A stretch of DNA of 64,000 bases from Prevotellaceae bacterium (GCA_021772015.1 JAETNS010000002.1:62001-126000), one strand, 5' to 3'; shown: positions 1-10,617, counted from the stretch's first letter. Notes: generated from the sequence alone by a model not told the origin. Made by a program: numbers and translations.

Positions 1-1059
1 TATCACCCTTTGGAGCGCGTTCCATTCGGTGGTGAACCGATGAAGGGAATCGTCATACATCCTGGATGAGTCGGAACCGAAGGACAAGTAAAAGTCGCGT
101 AATGCTCCGGCGCGGATCAGGCGGTTGTATGTCTCCGATTCCGCAGGAGATGCCGCGAGGGTGATCTCTTTCCACCTCCCGACCGAATCGGATGGGCCGA
201 AAGTCAGAAAATGAGTCAGGAACAGCGGAGCGAGATCCGATTCCCATCCCAGGACACGGGCGCTTTCGAGGGCGCGCCGGAGATGGGCGATGTCGTGGCG
301 GTCATAATACAGGGTTCGCTCGGTGGAATAGACGATCTTGTCGGAAACGTCATACAGCTCCATTGCCGCCACTTTCCGGGCGATCTCGATGGCCCCGATA
401 GTGTCGCCCATCTTGCGGTGCATGATAGCCCGGTGGTTCCAGGCGCGGAGATATTTGCCCGAATCAAGTGGTTGTGATTTTTCCAGCAGGTCTATCGACT
501 TCTCATAGCAGATGTCGGCGGAGGCGTAATCGCCGAAATGCTGGTATATGTATGCCAGATTATGCATCGATCCCGCCGCCGAGTGATAATCACCTTTGTC
601 GGCGAATGCCTCATAGCAACCCAGATAGGCTCTTATTGCCTTTTCGGGCGGTAGTGCGTTGGCTTGCAGGCTCATTATTCGCGCCATGTCGTATGGCGAG
701 GATGCCGAGTCGATGTTCTCCCTTGCGGAATCGAGCAATGGGAGGAATCCCTCATGACCTACGGAATCAGGCCGCATGTATCTCTCGGTCATGTAGGCGC
801 GCCAGTATTGCGATCTCGCCTTGGCGGTACGGCTGCCATCCGGACGCGAGGCGGCTGCCTCCAGGGTGGTGACCGCTGACGAGAATTCCTCTTCCGGGGC
901 TTCGGTCTGTCTCAATGAATCAAGCAGGAGGGTCAGCGAGTCAACGTCGTCGCTGACGGGAGTCCATAACGATTTCCGGTCTTCCCTCCCGCAGGAGAGG
1001 ACCGGCAGAAACATCAGCAGGCAAAGAGGTATGCAGGCAAACAGACTTTTCATATTCAT
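1..1059 (-). CDS. TPR-type lipoprotein, C-terminus cut by window edge
   Basis: The minus-strand frame is open from position 1059 to the window edge, giving at least 353 residues. It begins with a lipoprotein signal peptide (MNMKSLFACIPLCLLMFLPVLSCG), with a lipobox of type VLSC at residues 20-23. The body is helical with TPR-like units such as GDYHSAAGSMHNLAYIYQ, followed at a regular interval by GDYASADICYEKSIDLLE and GDTIGAIEIARKVAAM. Such proteins in Bacteroidales often end in a membrane segment plus a DNA-binding or DUF6377-like domain, but that part lies outside the window. ATGs at 1059 and 1053 are both possible starts. A TATTTTTG box (minus, 1062-1069) lies only 3 nt from the first ATG, so the second start or a nearly leaderless mRNA is possible. 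The role is unknown; it is likely anchored to the envelope. Confidence 0.75.
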   Translation of the reverse strand, partial: MNMKSLFACIPLCLLMFLPVLSCGREDRKSLWTPVSDDVDSLTLLLDSLRQTEAPEEEFSSAVTTLEAAASRPDGSRTAKARSQYWRAYMTERYMRPDSVGHEGFLPLLDSARENIDSASSPYDMARIMSLQANALPPEKAIRAYLGCYEAFADKGDYHSAAGSMHNLAYIYQHFGDYASADICYEKSIDLLEKSQPLDSGKYLRAWNHRAIMHRKMGDTIGAIEIARKVAAMELYDVSDKIVYSTERTLYYDRHDIAHLRRALESARVLGWESDLAPLFLTHFLTFGPSDSVGRWKEITLAASPAESETYNRLIRAGALRDFYLSFGSDSSRMYDDSLHRFTTEWNALQRVI

Positions 1060-1180
1060 TGCAAAAATACTGAATTTTTCGGTTTGCCACACATGGCTTA
1101 TCCATTGAATAAAAGGCGCTCAGTAGTCTTGTCTATATATTGTATATATTGGATATTAGTATCTTACGATTGTTAACCGT

Positions 1181-1188
1181 TAATTTTG
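1181..1188 (+). promoter_or_regulatory. Candidate -7 element (TAATTTTG)
   Basis: TAATTTTG matches the Bacteroidetes -7 consensus TAnnTTTG and lies 42 bp before the ATG of the LRR protein at 1231. No good TTTG -33 box is visible at the usual 19-21 bp spacing, so the call is moderate. Confidence 0.45.
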
Positions 1189-1230
1189 CACCGATTTTCA
1201 AAATGGCGAAAAAACTGAATAAAAACAGAA

Positions 1231-2580
1231 ATGAGAAAAATCGAGACCTCCGGCCTTAAAAGGTCAATGATCCCCCTGGTTGCGGCTCTGTCAATACCGG
1301 CAACCGTGAGCGCATATACGGAGTTCAGATCAGACGGGGTGAGCTATGAGATCACAGACCCCGTAAACTGTATTGTACGCACCTCTCCCGGTATACTTTA
1401 TGAAAGTAAATACTTGCCCGGTTCGTATATCGCCAACGAGCTTCGTCTTTCAGGAATAGTGGGATATGAAGGGAAGTTCTACACTCTCACGGATATCGCC
1501 CACAACAGCTTCTGCAACAACCCGGCCATGACGGGCGTGGTTATCCGGGCCGAGCGGCTGAAAGAGATAGGCATCGGTGCCTTTGAGGATTGCCCGGTGC
1601 TGCGGAAGGTGGCGATAGAGACCTCCACCGATTACACCCTCGGAATACAGGCGTTCCGCAATTGCCCCAATCTGCGCAATGCCGATCTTGGACTGAATGT
1701 CACCTCCATAGGTACGAGTGCTTTCTGGAATTGCCAGAAACTTGAGGAGTTTCATGTGCCGTCAAAAGTCACCTTCATCGGGGATTACGCCTTCCAATAT
1801 TGCTATGGGCTGAAAAATCTGTTTTTTTCCACTACCGTACTTCCAGAGATAGGCGTTAAGTCATTCGCGTATTGCGAGAGCCTTGTCTCCCTGAAACTTC
1901 CGTCGACAGGGTTGACCAGGATCGGAGATTCCGCCTTCTGCGGGTGCAATAGTCTTGAAAGTCTGGAGATTCCCAATTCGGTCACAAAGATAGAAGGCCA
2001 TGCGTTTTCGGGATGCCACGCCCTGACGACTCTTTCTCTGGGCACGGGGGTCGAGACGATCGGAGAGGGCGCGTTTGGAGAGTGCTTCTCCTTGGAAAAG
2101 CTTGAATTCGGGCCTGACCTCCGCGTTATCGGGGATCACGCCTTCAGATACTGCTACAAGGTGAAAGAGGTGGATCTGCCGGCTTCTGTGGTACAGGTAG
2201 GAGAATTCTCACTATATGGAGATATCGGTGTGGCTATGGACCGGGTGATATGTCGTGCCACTGTTCCGCCTGCAGCCGGCCAGTGGATATTCAATCCGGC
2301 CACCTATGAGAAAGCCGTACTTTACGTTCCGGCAGCCTCTGTCAACTCCTATGCCGCCCATCCCGAATGGGGCAAATTCAACAAGATCCGCGACATAAAC
2401 AGCATGAACGCCGGGATAGAGACCGTGACCGATGACAACGATACCGACAAAGGATCAGGCAAACAAGAGGAGATCTACACCCTCGACGGGCGGCGGTCGC
2501 TCATCCCAATAGAGGACCTCCTTCCGGGCATCTACATACTCCGCTCCGGCTCCAATGCCCGCAAAATACTTGTCAATTAA
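1231..2580 (+). CDS. BspA-like leucine-rich repeat (LRR_5) secreted protein
   Basis: The 449-residue product starts with a signal peptide of about 28 residues (charged MRKIETSGLKR, then a hydrophobic stretch ending SA-YTE). Residues ~60-340 are tandem BspA/TpLRR repeats of about 23 residues with recurring forms such as IGDYAFQYC, IGDSAFCGC, IEGHAFSGC and IGEGAFGEC. The last ~35 residues (YTLDGRR...LPGIYILRSG) resemble the short C-terminal tails that attach or sort surface proteins in Bacteroidales, possibly through a type IX-like route. BspA family members bind host proteins or other cells, but the ligand here is unknown. Its 3' end runs directly into the AATTCATA repeat shared with the convergent metK. 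A second LRR_5 protein lies at 4450-5949. Confidence 0.85.
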   Translation: MRKIETSGLKRSMIPLVAALSIPATVSAYTEFRSDGVSYEITDPVNCIVRTSPGILYESKYLPGSYIANELRLSGIVGYEGKFYTLTDIAHNSFCNNPAMTGVVIRAERLKEIGIGAFEDCPVLRKVAIETSTDYTLGIQAFRNCPNLRNADLGLNVTSIGTSAFWNCQKLEEFHVPSKVTFIGDYAFQYCYGLKNLFFSTTVLPEIGVKSFAYCESLVSLKLPSTGLTRIGDSAFCGCNSLESLEIPNSVTKIEGHAFSGCHALTTLSLGTGVETIGEGAFGECFSLEKLEFGPDLRVIGDHAFRYCYKVKEVDLPASVVQVGEFSLYGDIGVAMDRVICRATVPPAAGQWIFNPATYEKAVLYVPAASVNSYAAHPEWGKFNKIRDINSMNAGIETVTDDNDTDKGSGKQEEIYTLDGRRSLIPIEDLLPGIYILRSGSNARKILVN

Positions 2581-2581
2581 A

Positions 2582-2679
2582 AATTCATAATTCATAATTC
2601 ATAATTCATAATTGGCCATCCGGCAGGCACCAAATTACAAGTGTTCCCGGATGGCCAATTATGAATTGTGAATTATGAA

Positions 2680-2693
<14 letters not shown>
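2582..2693. repeat. AATTCATA repeat element, family A copy 1
   Basis: Tandem AATTCATA-type units run inward from both ends around a core with GGCCATCCGG on the left and CCGGATGGCC on the right, forming a large imperfect hairpin. It fills the space between the convergent LRR gene and metK. The right arm supplies the last two codons and the stop of metK (AAT TCA TAA). Related copies lie at 11844, 31962 and 60732. Confidence 0.8.
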
Positions 2694-3999
<1,306 letters not shown>

Positions 4000-4052
4000 G
4001 GAGTTTTTTAGCATTTTTTTTAGTGGTTGCAAGCAATCAAATTTTTCCACAT
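4000..4052 (-). promoter_or_regulatory. Possible SAM-II-like riboswitch in metK leader
   Basis: Directly upstream of the metK ATG the minus strand reads TGTGG, a loop with ATTT then TTGCA, then CCAC, an A-rich stretch, and TGCTAAAAAA. This order resembles the SAM-II aptamer as I remember it: a P1 stem, a loop with AUUU and UUGCA, then a 3' tail with GCUAAAAA that folds back as a pseudoknot next to the start codon. The P1 stem is only 4-5 bp and the tail is shorter than in the well-known example. The gene downstream makes the expected ligand. This is inference from pattern and context, with no covariance score. Confidence 0.4.
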
Positions 4053-4141
4053 TCGGGGCGCGGGAAGATCGTTTCGTATGTCCGCGCCGGGCAAGATGTA
4101 AAGGAACGGCTCTCCGGGATTGCTATTTACCGGGAAGCCTG

Positions 4142-4173
4142 CAAAATTACGCATTTCCCACGACATCGCCAAA
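4142..4173 (-). promoter_or_regulatory. metK promoter
   Basis: On the minus strand TTTG (4170-4173) and TAATTTTG (4142-4149) are separated by 20 bp, a close match to the Bacteroidetes -33/-7 consensus. Transcription would start near 4135, giving a 5' leader of about 136 nt. Confidence 0.75.
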
Positions 4174-4225
4174 ACAAATTTCACACGGATTTAGTAAAGA
4201 ACGTGTGAGCCTTTTTCAGGAAAAG

Positions 4226-4417
4226 CTCTCGCAGATTACGCAGATTACGCAGATTAACATAACCTCTCGCATATCATATTGATTAAAAGGCCCCTCCTTA
4301 AAAGGTCTCTCACAGATTACACGGATTACACAGATAGCCATCCGGCTGGAATCTGTGTAATCCGTGTAATCTGTGAGAGGTTATTTTAATCTGCGTAATC
4401 CGCGTAATCTGCGAGAG
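4226..4417. repeat. Nested long hairpin repeat, family B copy 1
   Basis: The outer arms are CTCTCGCAGATTACGCAG-type (4226-4256) and the matching TAATCTGCGTAATCCGCG-type (to 4417). The inner hairpin at 4307-4379 has perfect 29-bp arms beginning CTCTCACAGATTACACGG around a loop containing AGCCATCCGGCTGG. It lies 32 nt past the 3' end of the LRR gene at 4450 and upstream of the metK promoter. It may act as a terminator or insulator. Confidence 0.8.
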
Positions 4418-4449
4418 ATTATGCTTTATTTGTGGAATCCCGATGGGGA

Positions 4450-5949
4450 TCAGCGGAGGAGTTTGAGGACGGGGGTGGTGCCGTCGGTCAGGAGGAGGCG
4501 CAGTATGAAGACGCGCGCGTCGAATGGAGCGGTGTCTACCGTCAGGCGGTTGCCCTGATAGTTGTTGGCGATTGTGAAGCAGCGGCCTGTGATGTCGTAG
4601 AGTTGGGCGGCGCGGATGTCACAGTCGGCTTCGATCATCAGCAACATGCCGTCGAAGTAGGCGCGGAGATTGGCTGGAGTTTCCTCCGGGTTGATATCGA
4701 CGATTGACGATGTTTCGGATCTCACATCGAATTCCTGCCATTGCGGGGTGTCCTTGTATGCCTGGAGAAGGTCGTTGGGGACATACAGTATGGTGGTCTC
4801 CTGCGGGGTGTCTTCCCATACGCTCTGTCCCAGCACGGGGATGTCGCTGACAGATTTGGCATCGATCTCGGAAAGGTTCTCCCAACGCTCCATTGCGTTG
4901 TCACCCAACGAGGCGATAGTGGCGGGAAGAGTGACCTTGGTGTCTCTCATTCCTGACAGGGCATGGTTGCCGACAGAGGCTACCGCCGTGTTCTCAAATC
5001 CTTCGGCAGTCGCCGATGTCGCTCCGTATAGGAAGTAATCTGGTATGTCGGTCATGGATGACGCGATGTCGCCGAGGCTGACATTCAGAGCCGGGTCGTT
5101 ATAGAAAGCCCCCGCGCCGAATACCACAGGCTGTCCGCTGACTGTCACATTTGTGAGCGACGGACATCCGGCAAACGCCCAGTCTCCCACGCTTTTAAGC
5201 GAGCTGCCTGAGAGATCGGCCGATGCCAGGCCGGAGGCGGCAAACGCCATGTTTCCTATAGAGATCAGGGAAGTGGGAAGAGAGATGGAGGTCAATCCCT
5301 TGCATCCGGCGAACGCCGCGTCTCCGATCGCGGTCATGGATGACGGCAAAGTAATGGATGAGAGTTTCGGGCAGTTGCGGAAAGTGGAAGCCGGCAATTC
5401 GGCTACGGGAGCCTGTATCACCACCTTTTCAAGCTGCGGGCAGTCTTTGAACACCATTTCGCCCATTGATTTCACCGATGAGGGGATAGTCACCTGTTTG
5501 AGGTTCTTCATTCCGGCGAACGCTCCGGTAGATATTTTTGTCACCGATGAGGGGATTGCCAGGCTTTCGGCATTGGAGCCTCCCAACGCGCCGACAGAAA
5601 TCTCTGTCAGCCCTGACGGAAGAGACAGGGAAGTGAAGTTGCCCGACATGAGCGCGCAGTCAGGGAGCGTGTTGGCTTTCGCCTCGGTCAGGCCGGTCTC
5701 TGTCTTGGTCCCGGAATATGAGGCGACAGTCACCCCTGACAGATTGAGGGAGCGCAGCGCGGTCATTTCGCGCAGGAAGTCGAAATCGGCGGCATTTATC
5801 GAGCCGGTGACGGTGAGGTCGGTTTCTGTCTTCGGATCGGAGGAGGCGGTCACAGCCTGACGCAGCCCTCCGGGAACTACATTGACAGTCAAAGCGGATG
5901 CTGTGGCAACCGAGAGAAGCGATATGCCAAATATGAAGAAACGGTTCAT
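4450..5949 (-). CDS. BspA-like leucine-rich repeat (LRR_5) secreted protein
   Basis: The 499-residue product has a signal peptide (MNRFFIFGISLLSVATASA). Residues ~50-350 hold LRR_5 repeats, for example LPSSMTAIGDAAFAGC, LPTSLISIGNMAFAAS and IPSSVTKISTGAFAG, each predicting a surface loop. The C-terminal ~80 residues have a beta-rich tail (AAQLYDITGRCFTI...RVFILRLLL) resembling the sorting tails of Bacteroidales surface proteins. It is divergent from the DUF5715 gene at 6075. The function is unknown; adhesion is the usual suggestion for this family. Its 3' end is followed by the family B hairpin. Confidence 0.85.
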   Translation of the reverse strand: MNRFFIFGISLLSVATASALTVNVVPGGLRQAVTASSDPKTETDLTVTGSINAADFDFLREMTALRSLNLSGVTVASYSGTKTETGLTEAKANTLPDCALMSGNFTSLSLPSGLTEISVGALGGSNAESLAIPSSVTKISTGAFAGMKNLKQVTIPSSVKSMGEMVFKDCPQLEKVVIQAPVAELPASTFRNCPKLSSITLPSSMTAIGDAAFAGCKGLTSISLPTSLISIGNMAFAASGLASADLSGSSLKSVGDWAFAGCPSLTNVTVSGQPVVFGAGAFYNDPALNVSLGDIASSMTDIPDYFLYGATSATAEGFENTAVASVGNHALSGMRDTKVTLPATIASLGDNAMERWENLSEIDAKSVSDIPVLGQSVWEDTPQETTILYVPNDLLQAYKDTPQWQEFDVRSETSSIVDINPEETPANLRAYFDGMLLMIEADCDIRAAQLYDITGRCFTIANNYQGNRLTVDTAPFDARVFILRLLLTDGTTPVLKLLR

Positions 5950-6056
5950 TCTATAATCAGATATGGTCAGTTTTATCCAATTATTACAACTGAAAAAAAC
6001 GGTGGTTTATTGTCCTGAAAAATCTGTTTTTGGAAGATGTTTTCATTGAAATTGGT

Positions 6057-6064
6057 TAACTTTG
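6057..6064 (+). promoter_or_regulatory. Candidate -7 element (TAACTTTG)
   Basis: TAACTTTG ends 10 bp before the ATG at 6075. A TTTG at 6029-6032 lies 24 bp upstream, slightly farther than usual. The leader would be very short. Confidence 0.55.
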
Positions 6065-6074
6065 CGGAACAAAA

Positions 6075-6974
6075 ATGAGAAAACATCAGTTAGGAATATT
6101 ATATGGCGTTGCTGTCGCCATCGTCATGTCATGCACGTTTCACTCCTGCAGTACCGATCAGGGGGTGAAGATCATTCATGGAGCCGCCCTCGAGGCTGTC
6201 GGTCCGCAAGGGAGGCAGGCGGCGTTCGATGCGGCCGGAAACCTTTGTGTGACGGGCTTTTCCGACGCGGACGCTCCGCTGCCGCAGGAGGATGGCTTCG
6301 GCGACCGTGACCTGATCAGGCACAACCGCCTTATGGCTCTGCTGATGCCTTATGACACCGTAAGGAGCCATAACCCCTATGAGGCCCACTATGATTCGAT
6401 GCCTCCCGGAGGCATAAAGATGAAGATCAACGGTCTGGGCGGACCGTTGGGGCGAGTCTTCAACGACAGCAACAAATTCCATATCGCCGTGGCGGAGGCC
6501 AACGGAATACAACCCCTCCACAACCTGAGGCAGGTCTGGGAGGAGGGTGGCAGACTCGAACACCTCCAGACCTGCGAGGCTTATTATCTCGATGAACTGA
6601 CACATTCCCTTCCATACCTCGTCCCGAAAGCCCACACGCTGCTGAAAGACATTGGGATGGCGTTCCGTGACTCGATGCGCTCTCGCGGAGGAGGATACTA
6701 CCGTGTGAAGGTGACGAGCGTATTGCGCACCCCCTCCTTGGTCAAGCGGCTGCGCCGGCGCAACCGCAACGCCGTCGACACGTCGGCTCATCTCTACGCC
6801 ACTACTTTCGACATATCATATCTTAAATTCATATGCGACACCCCCTCCATCCCCCGCACCCAGGAGGATATGAAAAACCTCCTCGGCGAGGTTGTCGAGG
6901 ATATGCGCCGTCACGGACGGTGCTACGTCAAGTATGAGCGAAAACAATCCTGCTATCACATAACCGTCCGCTGA
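6075..6974 (+). CDS. DUF5715-type lipoprotein, M15-peptidase-like
   Basis: The 299-residue protein has an N-terminal membrane/lipoprotein signal (VMSC at 17-20 is a plausible lipobox). The C-terminal half resembles the Bacteroidetes DUF5715 family. Within it, SAHLYATTFDIS (residues 237-248) fits the S-x-H-x6-D metal-binding pattern of M15/VanY D,D-carboxypeptidases, with H239 and D246 as candidate zinc ligands. The C-terminal CYHITV supplies a third His (H295), as in M15 enzymes. The glycines usual in that motif are replaced, so activity is uncertain. If active it would trim peptidoglycan peptides in the periplasm. The AsmA gene follows 70 bp later on the same strand, so co-transcription is likely. 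Confidence 0.7.
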   Translation: MRKHQLGILYGVAVAIVMSCTFHSCSTDQGVKIIHGAALEAVGPQGRQAAFDAAGNLCVTGFSDADAPLPQEDGFGDRDLIRHNRLMALLMPYDTVRSHNPYEAHYDSMPPGGIKMKINGLGGPLGRVFNDSNKFHIAVAEANGIQPLHNLRQVWEEGGRLEHLQTCEAYYLDELTHSLPYLVPKAHTLLKDIGMAFRDSMRSRGGGYYRVKVTSVLRTPSLVKRLRRRNRNAVDTSAHLYATTFDISYLKFICDTPSIPRTQEDMKNLLGEVVEDMRRHGRCYVKYERKQSCYHITVR

Positions 6975-7044
6975 TCACCGTGTTCCGGTGGCTTATTACC
7001 GCTCAAACACCTTATTGAAAAGCGTCCAATCCCATTCCGACCCT

Positions 7045-10000
7045 ATGACCGACAAGACAACAGACACCGCCACCGGCGGCAGCCCCGCCGATGACGGGAA
7101 GATGACACCTCGAGGGAATAAACCTTTATGGAAACGTCTGTTCAAATGGACCGGTGTCACATTGTGTGTGGCGGTGGGGCTGTTCCTGCTTGTGTGTTCA
7201 CTGATAATCTGGATACTCACACCCTCGCGGCTTACACCGCTGGTGGAGAAGCATGCGTCGGAGTATCTTGACGCTGATGTCAAGGCGTCGCGCATAGAGC
7301 TGACGTTCTGGAAGAGTTTTCCGAGGATGACCCTCGATGTCGATTCCCTGACGGTTGTCTCCCGATCGCTTGACAGGCTGTCGGCGGGGGAGCGCGCGTC
7401 GCTGCCCGTCGATGCCGACTCGCTCCTTGCTATACGCTCGTTCCATGGCGGCATAAACATCCTCGGGCTGTTTGCCGGGAAGATACATCTGTATGATGTC
7501 GTTTTCGACCGTCCGTCGGTCAATCTGCTGCAAGTCAATGACTCCGTGGCCAATTTCGACATAATACCCACCTCGGAGGAAGCCGATACCGCCGGGACGG
7601 CAATCCCCGATATCAGAATCAACAGTTTCCGGATCAAGGAGTCAGGTCCCCTGCGGTTCCGCTCCTTGACCGACTCGATGGATGTCGCCGCCCGTCTGGA
7701 GAATGTCATTCTTGACGGCCCGGACGCTCCGCTCTACCGGCTGTCGCTTGACGGCGATGCCGATCTCCCTTTCCTGACGGAATTCAGCCTTGCGGAGTTG
7801 ACATTTGGGCTTGACGGGACGTTGGAGTGGAATCCTGACACGCCGTTGGCGGTGACAGCCGAGGATATGGATCTGTCGCTTGACCAATACACGATGAGAT
7901 TCTCCACAGCCGTGGATTTCACAGGAAACCCCATGATGACCCGTTTCAAGGGGAGCATAGACCGGCTTCCTGTCGAGAAAGCGTTGTCACATATGCCTCC
8001 CTCGCTAAGGGAGTATGTCGAACCGTTGAGGACCGACATGCTTCTGACTGCCACTATGGAGCTTGACCGCCCCTGGATGCTGTCTGACACAATCCTGCCG
8101 TCGTTCAAGGCCACTCTGGAGATTCCGCGATGCCGGGCGACATACCAGACTCTCCGCTTTTCGGAGTTTTCCGGCTCGCTTGCCGTGGATTTCGACGGAG
8201 CGGAGATCGACAAGTCGGTGTTTGATCTTCGCGGGCTTCATCTGGTGGGAGAGGGGGTAGACCTTGACCTCGACCTGCAAGCCCGCAATGTCATGTCTGA
8301 CCCGGCTGTCAAAGGCAATTTCAACGGATCTGTGGATCTGGGCAGGATTCCTCCACGCCTGGCTGCCGAGATACCCGTCACACTGTCAGGTACCATAGAC
8401 GGCAAGACCACTTTCGATTTCGCCATGAGCGACCTGACGGAGGAGAATTTCCATCGTGTCAGAGCCGACGGATCGCTGACTTTAAGGCGGATAAACGCCA
8501 ATGCAGAGGGGATGATGACCGCATGGCTCAATGAAGGAATAGTAGAGTTCGGTACCACCGACTCTTTTGTCCGCGACGGCCATAAGGTCGACTCCCTGCT
8601 ACAGGTGTCGCTGAAGATCGACACCATGTCGGCTGTCGGGATGGGGATGAACCTCGAGATGAGAAATTTCAAGGCCGGAGCCGGGACGGTCAACCGCAGC
8701 GGATCGGCCGATACCACCGAGATCAATCCTTTCGGAGGCTCCATCTCCGTGGAGAGGCTGAAATTCGACGCTCCCGCCGACTCGATGCGCGCCCGGTTGC
8801 GCGATGCACGGATAGGGGGCGCATTGACCCGCTACAAGGGGAATGCCCGTTCGCCGCTGATGAACCTGCGTGTCTTCGCCGGAAGGATGATGTTAGGACA
8901 GGCTTTGAACCGGGTCTCCATGCGTGACACGGAGATGGCCCTGACTGTCAACATGCGCGAACGTTCGGCGCGTCGCCGCAATACTGAGGTCACAGACAGC
9001 GCGCGCGCCGCCCGTCGGGCTATGCGCCTCCATAACGACTCCCTGGCCGCCGCCCGGGCGCAGGCCAACGGCGACATAGAGATGTCGCTTGACCAAGAGG
9101 ATCGCCGCCTGTTGCGCCGCTGGGACTACAAGGGCACGCTCAGGGCGCGTCGCGGAAGCCTGACAACCCCTTGGTTTCCTTTGCGCAACCGTCTGTCTGA
9201 CATAAATCTGCGCTTCAATTCCGATTCCATCATCCTGACCGACCTCCGTTACAAGGCCGGGGAAAGCGATTTCCTGATAAACGGCACGATCTCGAATCTC
9301 CGCCGCGCGCTTACCTCGCGTCGCGACAATACCCTCGGAATATCACTTGATGTCAAATCCGACACCATAAATGTCAACCAGATAGTAAAGGCGATCTTCG
9401 CCGGGCCGGCTCTGGCGGCTCAGACCGATTCCGCCGCTGTGTGGGGCAGTGACGATGACAAGGAAGCTGACATCCTCGCCGGGCGTGCCGACACGGTCGC
9501 CACCGGTCCGGTGCTTGTGCCACACAATATAGATGCTCACTTGCGTATGCAGGCGCGCCATATCCTTTATTCCGATCTGGAGCTCCATTCTTTCAGGGGT
9601 GACCTGCTGATTTACGACGGGGCGGTAAACCTGCGTAATCTCTCCGCCTCCACCGATATAGGGTCACTCTCGCTCAACGGGCTTTACTCGTCGCTCAATC
9701 CCGATTCCCTACAGTTCGGACTGGGTATGAAGGTCGACCGCTTCCGCCTCGACAGACTGACCGAACTTGTGCCTGCCATAGACTCTCTCCTCCCTGTCAT
9801 GCAGGATTTCGCGGGAATAGTCAACGCCGACATAGCTGTGACCACCGACCTGGAGCGCAACATGGATATCAACATACCCTCGCTGCGCGCGGCCATCAAG
9901 ATCGAGGGAGACTCGCTGGTGCTGCTCGATCCGGAGACATTCAAGACCGTATCCAAGTGGCTTTTCTTCAAGGACAAGAAAAAGAACATGATAGACCATA

Positions 10001-10488
10001 TGGAGGTGGAGGTCGTCATCGAGAACTCCACTATCGAGCTATACCCCTTCATGTTTGACATAGACCGTTACCGCCTCGGAGTGATGGGCCACAATGACAT
10101 GGCGATGAACATGAACTACCATGTGTCGGTGTTGAAATCCCCGGTGCCCTTCAAGTTCGGGATCAACATAAAAGGGACACCAGAGAAGATGAAGGTAAGG
10201 CTCGGCGGCGCGAAATTCAAGGAGAAGATGATAGGGGAGCGGCAGGTGATCGCCGACAATACCCGCATAAACCTTGTCCGCCAGATCGACAATGTCTTCC
10301 GTCGGGGCGTTTCCAAGGCCCGGCTCGGTAAGCTGCGCTTCTCACGGCCTGCCGGCGACAGCCGCCCCATATCGCTCGACGCTCTCAATTCCGACCTTGA
10401 GACAGAAGACAACCTGTCTTACACCGATTCCCTGAACATGATCCGCGCAGGCCTCATCGAAAACCCCGACACCACCAGGTTTAGGTAA
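7045..10488 (+). CDS. AsmA-family envelope protein
   Basis: From the ATG at 7045 the product is 1147 residues. A cytoplasmic tail is followed by one membrane helix (about residues 36-58) and then LTPLVEKHASEYLDADVKAS, the hallmark start of an AsmA domain. The remainder is long beta-rich repeat structure, with an AsmA-like C-terminal segment (MDINIPSLRAAIKIEGDSLV...KSPVPFKFGINIKGTPEKMKVRLG). AsmA-like proteins bridge the periplasm and are linked to phospholipid transport and outer-membrane assembly. A GTG at 6988 in the same frame would add 19 residues, but no ribosome site supports it. The nearby TamB/TamL pair belongs to the same envelope theme. A Lys/Arg-rich central stretch (about residues 640-680) is odd for a periplasmic domain. 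Confidence 0.85.
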   Translation: MTDKTTDTATGGSPADDGKMTPRGNKPLWKRLFKWTGVTLCVAVGLFLLVCSLIIWILTPSRLTPLVEKHASEYLDADVKASRIELTFWKSFPRMTLDVDSLTVVSRSLDRLSAGERASLPVDADSLLAIRSFHGGINILGLFAGKIHLYDVVFDRPSVNLLQVNDSVANFDIIPTSEEADTAGTAIPDIRINSFRIKESGPLRFRSLTDSMDVAARLENVILDGPDAPLYRLSLDGDADLPFLTEFSLAELTFGLDGTLEWNPDTPLAVTAEDMDLSLDQYTMRFSTAVDFTGNPMMTRFKGSIDRLPVEKALSHMPPSLREYVEPLRTDMLLTATMELDRPWMLSDTILPSFKATLEIPRCRATYQTLRFSEFSGSLAVDFDGAEIDKSVFDLRGLHLVGEGVDLDLDLQARNVMSDPAVKGNFNGSVDLGRIPPRLAAEIPVTLSGTIDGKTTFDFAMSDLTEENFHRVRADGSLTLRRINANAEGMMTAWLNEGIVEFGTTDSFVRDGHKVDSLLQVSLKIDTMSAVGMGMNLEMRNFKAGAGTVNRSGSADTTEINPFGGSISVERLKFDAPADSMRARLRDARIGGALTRYKGNARSPLMNLRVFAGRMMLGQALNRVSMRDTEMALTVNMRERSARRRNTEVTDSARAARRAMRLHNDSLAAARAQANGDIEMSLDQEDRRLLRRWDYKGTLRARRGSLTTPWFPLRNRLSDINLRFNSDSIILTDLRYKAGESDFLINGTISNLRRALTSRRDNTLGISLDVKSDTINVNQIVKAIFAGPALAAQTDSAAVWGSDDDKEADILAGRADTVATGPVLVPHNIDAHLRMQARHILYSDLELHSFRGDLLIYDGAVNLRNLSASTDIGSLSLNGLYSSLNPDSLQFGLGMKVDRFRLDRLTELVPAIDSLLPVMQDFAGIVNADIAVTTDLERNMDINIPSLRAAIKIEGDSLVLLDPETFKTVSKWLFFKDKKKNMIDHMEVEVVIENSTIELYPFMFDIDRYRLGVMGHNDMAMNMNYHVSVLKSPVPFKFGINIKGTPEKMKVRLGGAKFKEKMIGERQVIADNTRINLVRQIDNVFRRGVSKARLGKLRFSRPAGDSRPISLDALNSDLETEDNLSYTDSLNMIRAGLIENPDTTRFR

Positions 10489-10512
10489 GCAGGCCAATAA
10501 GCTGATGGTAGT

Positions 10513-10534
10513 TATGGGAGTCATAATTCCCATA
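10513..10534. other. Short hairpin after the AsmA gene
   Basis: TATGGGA (10513-10519) pairs with TCCCATA (10528-10534). There is no T tract, so it is at best a weak transcription stop or a degenerate copy of the TGGGAGT intergenic repeat seen at 36755. Confidence 0.35.
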
Positions 10535-10585
10535 CCTTCCGGCCTCCTCTCCCAAAAATCTTTTCGGTGATTGGGAAATAATGAT

Positions 10586-10593
10586 TAACTTTG
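10586..10593 (+). promoter_or_regulatory. Candidate -7 element (TAACTTTG)
   Basis: TAACTTTG lies 24 bp before the ATG of the aminotransferase gene. Only a weak TTTT match lies at the -33 position. Confidence 0.5.
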
Positions 10594-10617
10594 CGGAAAT
10601 GATATAACCGGAATTTT

